In this document: piece by piece, positions 19,473 to 29,669 of the stretch
How positions within the stretch are numbered: position 1 is the first letter of the stretch
Layout of the letters: every line of letters begins with the position of its first letter
Assembly (NCBI RefSeq): GCF_018135625.1
Contig: NZ_CP073078.1
Span: 3,194,501-3,258,500 of the forward strand
Reading direction: 5' to 3'
Length of the DNA stretch: 64,000 nucleotides
Origin: Phenylobacterium montanum
GTDB lineage: Bacteria; Pseudomonadota; Alphaproteobacteria; Caulobacterales; Caulobacteraceae
The notes under the pieces: generated by a model
Seen by the model: only the letters and a program-made list of their open reading frames with translations
Database searches by the model: none
What the model was told of the DNA's origin: nothing
Translations under genes and position numbers: made by a program

Positions 19473-21752
19473 CTACTCCGTCGGCGCCAGGTTGTAGGCC
19501 GCCATGGTGGCCATCTGCAGTATCTTGGACACCGAGGCGGACAGAGGGCAGATCTGCACTGACTTGGACAGGCCCAGGAGGATCGGCCCGATCACCGTCG
19601 CGCCGCCCAGGGACTGCACCAACTTGGTCGAGATCGAGGCCGAGTGGATGGCCGGCATGATCAGGATGTTGGCGCTGTCGGTCAGGCGCATGAACGGATA
19701 GTTGGCCCTCAGCTCCGGGTTCAGGGCCAGTTCGGGCGGCATCTCGCCTTCGTACTCGAAATCGACCCCCAGCTCGTCCAGGGTCGCCACCGCCTCGCGC
19801 ACCTTTTCCGACCGCTCGCCCATGGGCTGGCCGAAGGTGGAATAGGACATGAAGGCCACCCGCGGCTTGTGGCCCAGCTTGCGCACGGCGTTGGCCGCCT
19901 CGATGGCGATTTCGACGAGGTCGCCCGCCTCAGGCATCTCAGTGACGTTGGTGTCGGCCACGAACAGGGTGTGCCCCTTGGCCATCAGGATCGACATGCC
20001 CAGCACCCGGCCGCTGGGCGCGGGATCGATCACCCGCTGCACCTCGTCCAGCACCTGGTCGAAATTTCGGGTCACGCCGGTGACCATGCCGTCCGCATGG
20101 CCCATGGCCACCATCGAGGCGGCGAAGCTGTTGCGGTCCTGGTTGATCAGCCGCTGCACGTCGCGCAGCAGATAGCCGTCGCGCTGCAGACGCTTATAGA
20201 GGGCGTCCACATAGCCGGGCCCCTGGTGTGACAGGCGGGCGTTGATGATCTCAAGCGGATGATCGTCGGGGCGCAGGCCGACCACCATCATGTTCTCGCG
20301 CACCAGCTCTTCGCGGCCCAGAAGGATGGCGTGGCCCAGGCCCTCGGTCTCGAAGGCGTAGGCGGCGCGGATCACGCTGGGCTCCTCGCCCTCGGCGAAC
20401 ACGATGCGCTTCTTGGGTCCGGCCATCACCGCCCCGGAGATCTTCTGCATGAAGCCGGCGGTGGGATCGAGCCGCTGGGCCAGGGAGGCTCTGTAGGCGT
20501 CCATGTCGGTGATCGGCCGGCGGGCGACGCCGGTGTCCATCGCGGCCTGGGCCACGAAGGGCGGGATGTAGCTGATCAGGCGCGGGTCGAAGGGCGAGGG
20601 GATGATATAGTCCGGCCCGAACTTCAGGGCGTTGCCGGCATAGGCCGCCGCCACCTCGTCCGGCACGTCCTCGCGGGCGAGCTGGGCCAGGGCGTTGGCG
20701 CAGGCGATCTTCATCTCGTGATTGACCGTGCGCGCGCGCACGTCCAGCGCCCCGCGGAAGATGTAGGGGAAGCCCAGGACGTTGTTGACCTGGTTCGGAT
20801 AGTCCGACCGGCCGGTGGCCACGATCACGTCGGGGCGCACGGCGCGCGCCTCCTCCGGGGTGATCTCCGGGTCGGGATTGGCCATGGCGAAGATGATAGG
20901 GTTGGGCGCCATCGAGGCGACCATCTCGGTGGTCAGAACGCCCTTGGACGAGAGGCCGATGAAGACGTCGGCGCCGACCATGGCCTCGGCCAGGGTGCGG
21001 TGCGGCGTATCGACCGCGTGGGCCGACTTCCACTGGTTCATGCCGTTGGTGCGGCCCTGGTAGATGACCCCGGTGGTGTCGACGGCGATGCAGTTCTCGT
21101 GCCGCACCCCCATGGCCTTCATCAGCTCCAGCGAGGCGATCCCCGCCGCGCCGACGCCGCACAGGACCAGCTTCACGTCCTCCAGCCGCTTGCCGTTGAT
21201 GTGGCAGGCGTTGATCAAGCCGGCGGCGGAGATGATCGCGGTGCCGTGCTGGTCGTCATGGAACACCGGGATGTCTAGGAGCTCCTGCAACTCGGTCTCG
21301 ATGCGGAAGCACTCGGGGCTCTTGATGTCCTCCAGATTGATACCGCCGAAGGTGGCCCCGATGTTCTTGACCACGGTGATGATCTCGTCCGGGTCCTTGG
21401 AGGTGACCTCGATGTCGATGGAATCGACGTCGGCGAAGCGCTTGAAGAGGACCGCCTTGCCTTCCATCACCGGCTTGGAAGCCAGGGCGCCGAGGTCGCC
21501 GAGGCCCAGGATGGCGGTGCCGTTGGAGATCACCGCCACCAGATTGCCCTTGGAGGTGTAGTCGTAGGCGGTGTCCGGATCGGCGGCGATGGCGCGCACC
21601 GGCACGGCGACGCCCGGCGAATAGGCCAGGCTCAGGTCGCGCTGGGTGGCCATGGGCTTGGTCGGGGTGACCGCCACCTTCCCGGGGGTCGGGTATTTGT
21701 GGAAGGCGAGGGCTTCCTCGTCGGTGAAGGTCCGCTTCTCGGTATCGCTCAT
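19473..21752 (-). CDS. maeB: NADP-dependent malic enzyme with C-terminal phosphotransacetylase-like domain
   Basis: 759 aa, the same length as E. coli MaeB. N-terminal malic domain: YSPGVAVPVRAI, FHDDQHGTAIISAAGL and the Rossmann motif LVLCGVGAAGIASLEL; residues ~430-759 are the phosphate acetyl/butyryltransferase-like regulatory domain (KKRIVFAEGEEPSVIRAA, GHTLFVADTNVTEMP, MSYSTFGQPMGERSEKV). It decarboxylates malate to pyruvate and makes NADPH; the C-terminal domain is thought to bind acetyl-CoA and control activity. The first gene of a three-gene minus-strand unit with the glycosylase and the Hsp70-like gene. Confidence 0.95.
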   Translation of the reverse strand: MSDTEKRTFTDEEALAFHKYPTPGKVAVTPTKPMATQRDLSLAYSPGVAVPVRAIAADPDTAYDYTSKGNLVAVISNGTAILGLGDLGALASKPVMEGKAVLFKRFADVDSIDIEVTSKDPDEIITVVKNIGATFGGINLEDIKSPECFRIETELQELLDIPVFHDDQHGTAIISAAGLINACHINGKRLEDVKLVLCGVGAAGIASLELMKAMGVRHENCIAVDTTGVIYQGRTNGMNQWKSAHAVDTPHRTLAEAMVGADVFIGLSSKGVLTTEMVASMAPNPIIFAMANPDPEITPEEARAVRPDVIVATGRSDYPNQVNNVLGFPYIFRGALDVRARTVNHEMKIACANALAQLAREDVPDEVAAAYAGNALKFGPDYIIPSPFDPRLISYIPPFVAQAAMDTGVARRPITDMDAYRASLAQRLDPTAGFMQKISGAVMAGPKKRIVFAEGEEPSVIRAAYAFETEGLGHAILLGREELVRENMMVVGLRPDDHPLEIINARLSHQGPGYVDALYKRLQRDGYLLRDVQRLINQDRNSFAASMVAMGHADGMVTGVTRNFDQVLDEVQRVIDPAPSGRVLGMSILMAKGHTLFVADTNVTEMPEAGDLVEIAIEAANAVRKLGHKPRVAFMSYSTFGQPMGERSEKVREAVATLDELGVDFEYEGEMPPELALNPELRANYPFMRLTDSANILIMPAIHSASISTKLVQSLGGATVIGPILLGLSKSVQICPLSASVSKILQMATMAAYNLAPTE

Positions 21753-21981
21753 GCTTCTTCTTTATGCCCCGCGGGTTTCTATCCGCCCCAAACGGCCCCG
21801 CGGCTCCTCGTGTCGGCGCACCCTAGAGCCTGAACCGATCAAGCCCAATCGCATTTCTGCATGGGCTTTGCCGACGCTGGGGCAGTCAAGCCGGACGGGC
21901 GCAGCCTTGGGGCATTGACCACCAAGCCGCCAAGCCCGACTAAGGGCGAAGGGCGGGCGGGCTCCGTGGAGGACAGAGGCG

Positions 21982-22776
21982 ATGGCGAACCCGGTCAGGA
22001 TCGGCGTCTCCGGCGCGCTCGGGCGCATGGGTCGGGCCGTGGCCGCGGTGGTGCGGGCCGAGCCGGGCGCGAGCCTCGGCCCGCTGGCCGACCGTCCGGA
22101 TCGCGCCGGAGAAGCGATCGAGGGGGCCAAGCTCGCCAGCTTCGACGAACTTCTTGCCGGCAGCGACGTGATCGTCGACTTCTCCACCCCGGCGGCGTCC
22201 CTGGCCCTGGCGCGAGCGGCGGCCCAGCGCGGCGGCCCGGCCCTGGTCGTGGGCACCACCGGCCTTTCGCCCGAGGAGGTCTCCTGGCTGGACGAGGCCT
22301 CCGAGCGCACCGCCATCGTCCGGTCAGGCAACTACTCCCTGGGCCTGAACGTGCTGCTGGGTCTGGTCGAGCAGGCCGCTCGCGCGCTGCAGGCCCGCGA
22401 CTGGGACATCGAGGTCAGCGAGAGCCACCACCGGCGCAAGGTCGACGCCCCCTCCGGCACCGCCCTGATGCTGGGCGAGGCCGCGGCGCGGGGGCGCGAG
22501 GTCAGCCTGGCCCAGGTCGCCATCCGCGCCCGCGACGGGGTCACCGGTCCCCGGCCCGAGGGCGGCATCGGCTTTTCCGTCGTCCGCGGCGGCGGGATCA
22601 TCGGCGAGCATGCGGTCAGTTTCGCCGCCGAGGAGGAGATTATCACCCTGGCCCACTCGGCCCGCGACCGCGGCCTGTTCGCCCGCGGGGCGGTGGCGGC
22701 GGCGCTGTGGGCGGCGGGCCGGCCGCCGGGGCTGTATGACATGATGGACGTGCTCGGCTTTCGGGAGGCCCGATGA
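21982..22776 (+). CDS. dapB: 4-hydroxy-tetrahydrodipicolinate reductase
   Basis: 264 aa. Second step of the diaminopimelate branch, required for lysine and peptidoglycan. N-terminal NAD(P) fold starts [19 protein letters not shown]; the substrate loop is [19 protein letters not shown] with the catalytic His-His-x-x-Lys; ends with [19 protein letters not shown]. The ATG at 21982 has GAGGACAGAGG upstream. Its last codons overlap the amidase start (ATGA), so the two are translationally coupled. The 229-bp gap to the divergent maeB start holds no obvious gene. Confidence 0.95.
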   Translation: MANPVRIGVSGALGRMGRAVAAVVRAEPGASLGPLADRPDRAGEAIEGAKLASFDELLAGSDVIVDFSTPAASLALARAAAQRGGPALVVGTTGLSPEEVSWLDEASERTAIVRSGNYSLGLNVLLGLVEQAARALQARDWDIEVSESHHRRKVDAPSGTALMLGEAAARGREVSLAQVAIRARDGVTGPRPEGGIGFSVVRGGGIIGEHAVSFAAEEEIITLAHSARDRGLFARGAVAAALWAAGRPPGLYDMMDVLGFREAR

Positions 22777-24218
22777 GCGACATTCTTTCGCTGGACGCCC
22801 TGGGCCAGCTTCAGGCCCTGGTGACCAAGCGGATCAGCGCGGTCGAACTCCTGGAAGCCGCCATCGCCCGGCGCCAGGAGACCAAGGGGTTGAACGCGGT
22901 GGTCGCGACGGACCTGACCGCCGCTCGCGAACGCGCCAGAACAGTGGACGAGCGCCGCATAGCCGGCGAGCCCCTGGGCCCCTTCGCCGGCCTGCCCATG
23001 ACCATCAAGGATACTTTCGACGTCGACGGCCTACCGGCCTCGGCGGGGGTGAAGGCGCTGCTGAACCGCACCGCCCATGACGCCGAGGTGGTGGCCCGGG
23101 CGCGCGCCGCGGGGGCCATTCCCTGGGGCAAGACCAACGTGCCGGTGATGGCCGGCGACTGGCAGAGCTACAATGACGTCTATGGGACGACCAACAATCC
23201 CTGGGACGTGACCCGCGTCCCCGGCGGCTCCTCCGGCGGGGCGGCGGCGGCGCTGTCGGTGGGGATCACGGCGCTGGAGATTGGCTCGGATATCGGTGGC
23301 TCGTTGCGCGTGCCAGCGAATTTCTGCGGGGTCCTGTCGCACAAGCCGACCTGGGGCCTGGTCTCCCAGTCCGGCCATGTGCCGCCGGCGCCGGGCGCCT
23401 ACGCCGCTCGCGACCTGAACGTGGTCGGGCCCATGGCGCGCTCGGCGCGCGACCTGCGCCTGCTGCTCTCGGTGATCGCACAGGGTCCGATCGCGCCCAA
23501 GGCTCAACCTGCGGCGCTGAAGGGGCTGAAGGTCGGCCTGTGGATCGACGAGCCGAGCTTTCCGCTGGACCCCGAAGTCAAGGCGGTGGTTGAGGCCTTC
23601 GGCGCCCGCCTGGCGGGCGCCGGCTGCGAGGTCGAGACCATCCGCCCGGTCGACGCCCCGGCCCTGATCACCGCCTATACCACCCTCCTGAGCTCGGTGG
23701 TGGCTACCGACCTTCCGACCAAGGTCCAGGCCGACATGCAGCGGCTGCGCGGCATGGCCAAGCTGGCGATGCGCTTCGGCGCCGACCCCATGGGCTGGGC
23801 CGGCCAGGTGCTCGCCTATAGCGCCACCCACGCCGAGTGGCTTGCGGCGCACGAGACCCGCGAGCGGCTGGCGGTGCAGGTCAAGGCCACCTTCGACAAG
23901 CGCGACGTGATCATCGCCCCGATCTCACCGGTCACCGCCTTTCCGCACGATCACAAGCCGTTCCAGAAGCGCGTGCTGAAGCAGTCCGACGGCAAGACCA
24001 TCCCCTACGTCTCCATGCTGAACTGGATCGCACTCGCCACCGCGCTGGGCCTGCCCGCCACTGTCCTGCCAGCGGGCTTGGCCAAATCGGGCCGCCCGGT
24101 AGGCGTCCAGATCATCGGCCCCCACGGCGGCGACAGCCGCACCCTGGCCGTGGCCGAGGGGATCGAGGAGGCGTTCGGCGGCTATCTGAAGCCGCCGCCG
24201 GAGATCGGCGGACGGTAA
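22773..24218 (+). CDS. Amidase-signature family hydrolase
   Basis: 481 aa. The Ser-cisSer-Lys triad is complete: Lys79 in [10 protein letters not shown], the cis-Ser within [12 protein letters not shown] (about 151-156) and the nucleophile Ser177 in [11 protein letters not shown]. No gatB/gatC partner is nearby and the length and C-terminus do not favour GatA, so an aliphatic or aryl amidase is more likely. Substrate unknown. It overlaps dapB by four bases, an unusual partner, and is 87 bp upstream of the monooxygenase gene. Confidence 0.9.
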   Translation: MSDILSLDALGQLQALVTKRISAVELLEAAIARRQETKGLNAVVATDLTAARERARTVDERRIAGEPLGPFAGLPMTIKDTFDVDGLPASAGVKALLNRTAHDAEVVARARAAGAIPWGKTNVPVMAGDWQSYNDVYGTTNNPWDVTRVPGGSSGGAAAALSVGITALEIGSDIGGSLRVPANFCGVLSHKPTWGLVSQSGHVPPAPGAYAARDLNVVGPMARSARDLRLLLSVIAQGPIAPKAQPAALKGLKVGLWIDEPSFPLDPEVKAVVEAFGARLAGAGCEVETIRPVDAPALITAYTTLLSSVVATDLPTKVQADMQRLRGMAKLAMRFGADPMGWAGQVLAYSATHAEWLAAHETRERLAVQVKATFDKRDVIIAPISPVTAFPHDHKPFQKRVLKQSDGKTIPYVSMLNWIALATALGLPATVLPAGLAKSGRPVGVQIIGPHGGDSRTLAVAEGIEEAFGGYLKPPPEIGGR

Positions 24219-24305
24219 AACTCCTGCCGTTGCGCGCGGAGCCTTCCCACCGTCGAAACTTAGGTTATCGTCGCTCACCAACGACAAGAACCAGGGAGTG
24301 CGGCC

Positions 24306-25916
<1,611 letters not shown>

Positions 25917-25922
25917 CGAAGC

Positions 25923-26378
25923 TCAGTTCCCCCCGGTCGAGCCGAAGCCGCCGGCGCCGCGGGTGGTCTCGTCCAGGCTGTCGACCACGGTCCAGCCGGC
26001 CTGGGTCACCGGGGCGATCACCATCTGGGCGATGCGGTCGCCGCGGCGGATAGTGAAGTCCTCTTCGCCCAGGTTGATCAGGATCACCTTCACCTCGCCG
26101 CGATAGTCGCTGTCGATGGTGCCGGGGGTGTTCAGGCAGGTGACTCCGGCCTTGGCCGCCAGTCCAGAGCGCGGCCGCACCTGGGCCTCGTAGCCCTCCG
26201 GGATGGCCATGCAGAGCCCCGTCGGCGCCATCACCCGCGAGCCGGGGCGCAGGACGATCGGCTCGCCCTCGGGCACGGCGGCGCGCAGATCCATGCCGGC
26301 GGCGCCCGGGGTCTCGTAGGCCGGCAACGGCAGGCCCTCGGCATGGGGCAGTCGGGTGACGGCGATGGTCGGGGTCAT
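25923..26378 (-). CDS. dut: Deoxyuridine 5'-triphosphate nucleotidohydrolase
   Basis: 151 aa, standard trimeric dUTPase. All five motifs are seen: [41 protein letters not shown] (uracil pocket and catalytic Asp), [10 protein letters not shown] and the C-terminal P-loop-like [10 protein letters not shown]. It hydrolyses dUTP to dUMP, limiting uracil in DNA and feeding dTMP synthesis. It is downstream of coaBC on the minus strand with a 108-bp gap that contains a REP-like palindrome. The dut-coaBC pairing is widely conserved in Gram-negative bacteria. Confidence 0.95.
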   Translation of the reverse strand: MTPTIAVTRLPHAEGLPLPAYETPGAAGMDLRAAVPEGEPIVLRPGSRVMAPTGLCMAIPEGYEAQVRPRSGLAAKAGVTCLNTPGTIDSDYRGEVKVILINLGEEDFTIRRGDRIAQMVIAPVTQAGWTVVDSLDETTRGAGGFGSTGGN

Positions 26379-26432
26379 GAGGGGATCTCGCGCGGCTGAG
26401 CGTCCGATAGAACCGGATTCTTATATCCGCTC

Positions 26433-26452
26433 ATCCCCGCGAAGGCGGGGAT
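26433..26452. repeat. REP-like extragenic palindrome (copy 2)
   Basis: ATCCCCGC-GAAG-GCGGGGAT, a perfect 8-bp stem with a GAAG loop, between coaBC and dut. It is the same element as 8328-8347 apart from the outer pair and one inner base. On the minus strand no T-run follows, so it is a repeat rather than a clean terminator, though it could still affect mRNA stability. Confidence 0.7.
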
Positions 26453-26486
26453 CCAGATTCATCCACAGGATTCGGCCGCAAAGGGC

Positions 26487-27677
26487 TCAGCCCAGCGCCT
26501 CGGCGATCCGCGCCGCGATACGCCCAGCCACCTCGTCCTTGGGCGCTCGCTCCCAGCGCTCGACGTGGTCGCGGGTGATGATCATCACCGCATTGTCCGA
26601 GCCGCCCATCACGCCGGGCTCGGAGACGTCGTTGGCGATGATCCAGTCGCAGCCCTTGCGCGCCAGCTTGGCCCGGGCGTGCAGTTCGACGTCGTTGGTC
26701 TCGGCCGCAAAGCCGACCACCAGCCTTGGCCGGCCCGGGCCAGCGGCGGAAAGCTCGGCCAGGATATCGGGGTTTTCCACCAGGCGCAGGGTCGGCGGGC
26801 CGTCCTTGCCCTTCTTCAGCTTGATCCCGAACACCTCGTCCGGGCGCCAGTCGCTGACCGCGGCGACGCAGACCGCCGCCTCGGCCGGCAGGGCTGCGCG
26901 CACGGCCTCCAGCATCTCCTGCGCCGTCTCGACCGAAACCCGGCGCACGCCCGAGGGCGCGTCCAGCGCCGTCGGTCCTGAGACCAGGGTCACCTCGGCC
27001 CCCAGCCGCGCCAGGGCGTCCGCGATCGCATAGCCCTGCCGCCCGCTGGAGCGGTTGGTCAGCACCCGCACCGGGTCGATCGGCTCGGCCGTGGGGCCGG
27101 CGGTGACGATGATCCGCCGCCCCGCCAGCGGCCGGCCGCCGTCCAGCATCTTCATCGCCGCGGCGAAGATCGCCGCGGGCTCGGCCATGCGCCCCGGCCC
27201 GAACTCGCCGCAGGCCATGGCCCCCTCGTCGGGGCCGACGAATCTGACCCCGTCGGCGGCCAGGGTCTTCAGGTTCCTCTGGGTGGCCGGGTGCAGCCAC
27301 ATGCGCACGTTCATCGCCGGGGCCATCAGCACCGGCTTGTCGGTGGCCAGGAGCGTGGTCGCAGCCAGATCGCCGGCGAGGCCGTTCGCGGCCTTGGCCA
27401 TCAGGTCGGCGGTCGCCGGCGCCACCACGATCAGGTCGGCCGAGCGCGACAGCTCGATATGGCCCATCTCGGCCTCGTCGGTCAGGGAGAACAGGTCCCG
27501 ATAGACCTTGTCCTCGGCCAGGGCCGACAGCGACAGGGGGGTGACGAATTCGGCGCCCGCGGCGGTCAGGATCGGCCGCACGCCGACCCCCGCCTTGCGG
27601 AACAGGCGGGTAAGCTCTAGCGCCTTGTAGGCGGCGATCCCGCCGCCGACGATCAACAGAACCCGTTTGCTGTCCAC
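26487..27677 (-). CDS. coaBC: Bifunctional phosphopantothenoylcysteine decarboxylase/synthetase
   Basis: 396 aa from a GTG at 27677. CoaC half: VLLIVGGGIAAYKALEL, the His-containing ALAEDKVYRDLF region, APAMNVRMW and the active-site Cys in AMACGEFGPGRMAEP. CoaB half: IIVTAGPTAEPIDPVRVLTN, AAVSDWRP, and IIANDVSEPGVMGGSDNAV. It makes 4'-phosphopantetheine for CoA from phosphopantothenate and cysteine with CTP. The GTG was preferred over an in-frame TTG at 27734 because DSKRVLLIVGG is the normal family N-terminus and GAGGCGAAAGC precedes it. It starts 108 bp from the divergent lipoprotein gene. Confidence 0.92.
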   Translation of the reverse strand: MDSKRVLLIVGGGIAAYKALELTRLFRKAGVGVRPILTAAGAEFVTPLSLSALAEDKVYRDLFSLTDEAEMGHIELSRSADLIVVAPATADLMAKAANGLAGDLAATTLLATDKPVLMAPAMNVRMWLHPATQRNLKTLAADGVRFVGPDEGAMACGEFGPGRMAEPAAIFAAAMKMLDGGRPLAGRRIIVTAGPTAEPIDPVRVLTNRSSGRQGYAIADALARLGAEVTLVSGPTALDAPSGVRRVSVETAQEMLEAVRAALPAEAAVCVAAVSDWRPDEVFGIKLKKGKDGPPTLRLVENPDILAELSAAGPGRPRLVVGFAAETNDVELHARAKLARKGCDWIIANDVSEPGVMGGSDNAVMIITRDHVERWERAPKDEVAGRIAARIAEALG

Positions 27678-27785
27678 GCTTTCGCCTCGCGCTCCGCCGC
27701 CTCGATCATTATCCGCTGAAAAGGCGCTGGACAAACGCCAAGCTTTTTGTTCTTAGTTTGTTCATACAACCTCCGCAGGAGACGG

Positions 27786-28412
27786 ATGATGGTGAAAGGT
27801 AAAGGTCGCGCCGATTGGTCGGCGCTCGCGGCGTCGTGCGCCCTTCTGGTCCTGGCCGCCTGCGACGGCGGGCCGGCCAGCACCCCGGCGCGGGACCACT
27901 CGGCCAGCAACGATGGGCGGACGATGAGCGTCGCCTCAAATTCGGCCGCCCGCCCGGCTGCGGCCGGCAGCTATCGCAATGACCCCAACGACCCGCGCAA
28001 CAAGCCGATCCCGCTCGTCTCGGGCAAGCCGATGTGGGCCGCCAACCGCCAGCACACGGCCGAGGAGAACGCCCAGTACCACTTCGAGCGCGACGGGGCC
28101 GACTTCGGCGCCAAGTCGGTCGACGACTATGTGGCCAAGGCCCACGCCTTCATCGACAAGCCGCCCAAGGACGTGCTGACCCTGACCCGCTCCAACGGCG
28201 ACAGGCTGCTCTATGACCCCAGCGGCAATGTGTTCGTGGTCAGCAACCGCGAGGGCGCGCCGCGCACCATGTTCAAGCCGCGCGACGGCCAGGCCTACTG
28301 GGATCAGCAGAAGGAACGCGAGGCCCAGCGGGCGGACCGCTCTGACGGTTCCTCCTATCACCGCTATTCTCGCCGCTCGTCGCGCGGCGGGTCGGAGGAC
28401 GACCAGGGTTGA
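27786..28412 (+). CDS. Lipoprotein with a C-terminal domain resembling polymorphic-toxin (BECR/LXG-type) RNases
   Basis: 208 aa. A lipoprotein signal ends in LVLAAC (Cys26); residues ~27-90 are Pro/Ala/Ser/Asn-rich linker; residues ~95-180 read HFERDGADFGAKSVDDYVAK (99-118), LTRSNGDRLLYDPSGN (133-148) and RTMFKPRDGQAYWDQQ (160-175). This order (H-F, D/E-F-G, a helix, R-x-N-G-D, Y-D/N, N-x-F-x-V, T-x-F-K-P, Y-W) matches, from memory, the C-terminal toxin domain of many LXG and other polymorphic toxins, assigned to the barnase/EndoU/colicin E5-D/RelE fold. The tail (178-208) is Arg/Ser-rich. No immunity gene is adjacent. Nuclease activity is inference. ATG chosen for the GGAG at 27777-27780. 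Confidence 0.7.
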   Translation: MMVKGKGRADWSALAASCALLVLAACDGGPASTPARDHSASNDGRTMSVASNSAARPAAAGSYRNDPNDPRNKPIPLVSGKPMWAANRQHTAEENAQYHFERDGADFGAKSVDDYVAKAHAFIDKPPKDVLTLTRSNGDRLLYDPSGNVFVVSNREGAPRTMFKPRDGQAYWDQQKEREAQRADRSDGSSYHRYSRRSSRGGSEDDQG

Positions 28413-28429
28413 GTTTGAAGGAGGCGGGC

Positions 28430-29098
28430 ATGCCCCAGGCGCTCTGGAGCGAGGTCGACAAGGTCCTGAACGAGGCGCTTCTGGGCCCGGACTCGGTACT
28501 CGAAGCGGCCCAGGCGGCCGGCCACGCCGCGGGCCTGCCCCCCATCGCCGTCGCCGCCAACCAGGGCCGGATGCTGCAGATTCTGGCCCTGACCGCTGGA
28601 GCGCGTCGGATCCTCGAGATCGGGACCCTGGCCGGCTACTCGACCATCTGGCTGGCCCGCGCCCTGCCGGAAGGCGGCCGTCTGATCAGCCTGGAGATCG
28701 ACCCGCGCCACGCCGAGGTCGCCCGCGCCAACCTCGCCGCCGCCGGCCTCGCGGATCGGGCCGAGGTGCGGGTCGGGCCGGCGATCGAAACCCTGCCGAA
28801 GCTCCAGGCCGAGGGCGCCGGACCGTTCGAGTTCGTGTTCATCGACGCCGACAAGGCCAGCAACGCCGACTACTTCGCCTGGGCGCTGAAGCTGACCCGG
28901 CCTGGAAGCCTGATCGTGGTCGACAACGTAGTGCGGGCCAGCGCCATCACCGATGGCTCCAGCCAAGACCCCAATGTCGCCGGCGTGCGCGACCTCCTCG
29001 ACCTCGCCGGCCGGGAGCCCCGCGTCAGCGCCACGGCGGTGCAGACCGTGGGCGAGAAGGGGCATGACGGGTTCCTGCTGGCGCGGGTTTTGCGGTGA
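28430..29098 (+). CDS. SAM-dependent O-methyltransferase (family 3, caffeoyl-CoA/catechol type)
   Basis: 222 aa from the ATG at 28430, preceded by a strong AAGGAGG six bases upstream. Motif I is RRILEIGTLAGYSTIWLARAL; motif II region LISLEIDPRHAEVARANL; the metal-binding Asp residues are in FVFIDADKASNADYF and VVDNVV, all standard for class I metal-dependent O-methyltransferases. The likely substrate is a catechol, phenol or lipid-like alcohol; it is not predictable. It begins 17 bp after the lipoprotein stop and ends in a GTGA overlap with a small predicted lipoprotein. Confidence 0.92.
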   Translation: MPQALWSEVDKVLNEALLGPDSVLEAAQAAGHAAGLPPIAVAANQGRMLQILALTAGARRILEIGTLAGYSTIWLARALPEGGRLISLEIDPRHAEVARANLAAAGLADRAEVRVGPAIETLPKLQAEGAGPFEFVFIDADKASNADYFAWALKLTRPGSLIVVDNVVRASAITDGSSQDPNVAGVRDLLDLAGREPRVSATAVQTVGEKGHDGFLLARVLR

Positions 29099-29457
29099 TA
29101 AGGGATGGGCTGCTTTTTCTTGGCCTTCTTGTAGCCACTGGTTGTTCGCCGACCTTCACCCACCCCAGCGGTTCGCTCCCCGTTCGTGAATGTGTCGACG
29201 TTGCTGGACATTCTGCCGACTGCGTAGACGGGCCAAATACGCAGGAAGAATGCGTTGCCGTGGAACTGGGGCACTTTGACTGCCCGGGCAATCCCGTTTG
29301 CTATGGCGCTAAGAACACCGAAATTCCATGCGAGCGTCCAGTGCGGTTTGCCAGCGCATTGTGCAGCGACGGTCATATCGCAACGGTGAGACCTGCAGCC
29401 CTTGGCTGCTTGGGCCACGGCGGGGTTCGGAGAATCGCCGAGCATCGACGTCATTAG
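29095..29457 (+). CDS. Small cysteine-rich putative lipoprotein, doubtful gene
   Basis: 120 aa from a GTG that overlaps the methyltransferase stop (GTGA). It opens with a hydrophobic segment LLFLGLLVATGC that could be a lipoprotein signal, though the residues before Cys17 do not match the strict lipobox. The mature part has about nine cysteines (for example VRECVDVAGHSADCVDG, EECVAVELGHFDCPGNPVC). Base composition is visibly lower in GC than its neighbours, which suits either a recently acquired gene or non-coding DNA. No domain is recognised. If it is not a gene, 29099-29669 is a 571-bp gap with nothing else convincing. Confidence 0.4.
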   Translation: MIRDGLLFLGLLVATGCSPTFTHPSGSLPVRECVDVAGHSADCVDGPNTQEECVAVELGHFDCPGNPVCYGAKNTEIPCERPVRFASALCSDGHIATVRPAALGCLGHGGVRRIAEHRRH

Positions 29458-29669
29458 AAGCTTTCCATTGCTGGCAGCCCTACCCAACGATGGACTCCGA
29501 CCCAGACCTGTCATCCTCGCCCGGCCAGGAGGCTGCCCCCTTTAGCAAAGCGCAAGCAGGCCAGTCCGCCCCGGCGTCACCGGAGACTGCGAAGCTTTCG
29601 CAACGGTTATGTGACGGTTAAGCCCTGCCGGCCTATAACCGCCGCCCCGGTTGCGAAGTAGGGCCTGCG

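Noticed and set aside
21982-24218. dapB-amidase overlap as a frame-shifted fusion
   Set aside because: Both genes are complete with intact catalytic motifs; a four-base ATGA overlap is ordinary coupling.
28870-29514. Minus-strand frame of 214 codons across the methyltransferase end
   Set aside because: Half of it is antisense to a well-supported gene, and it has no recognisable domain.
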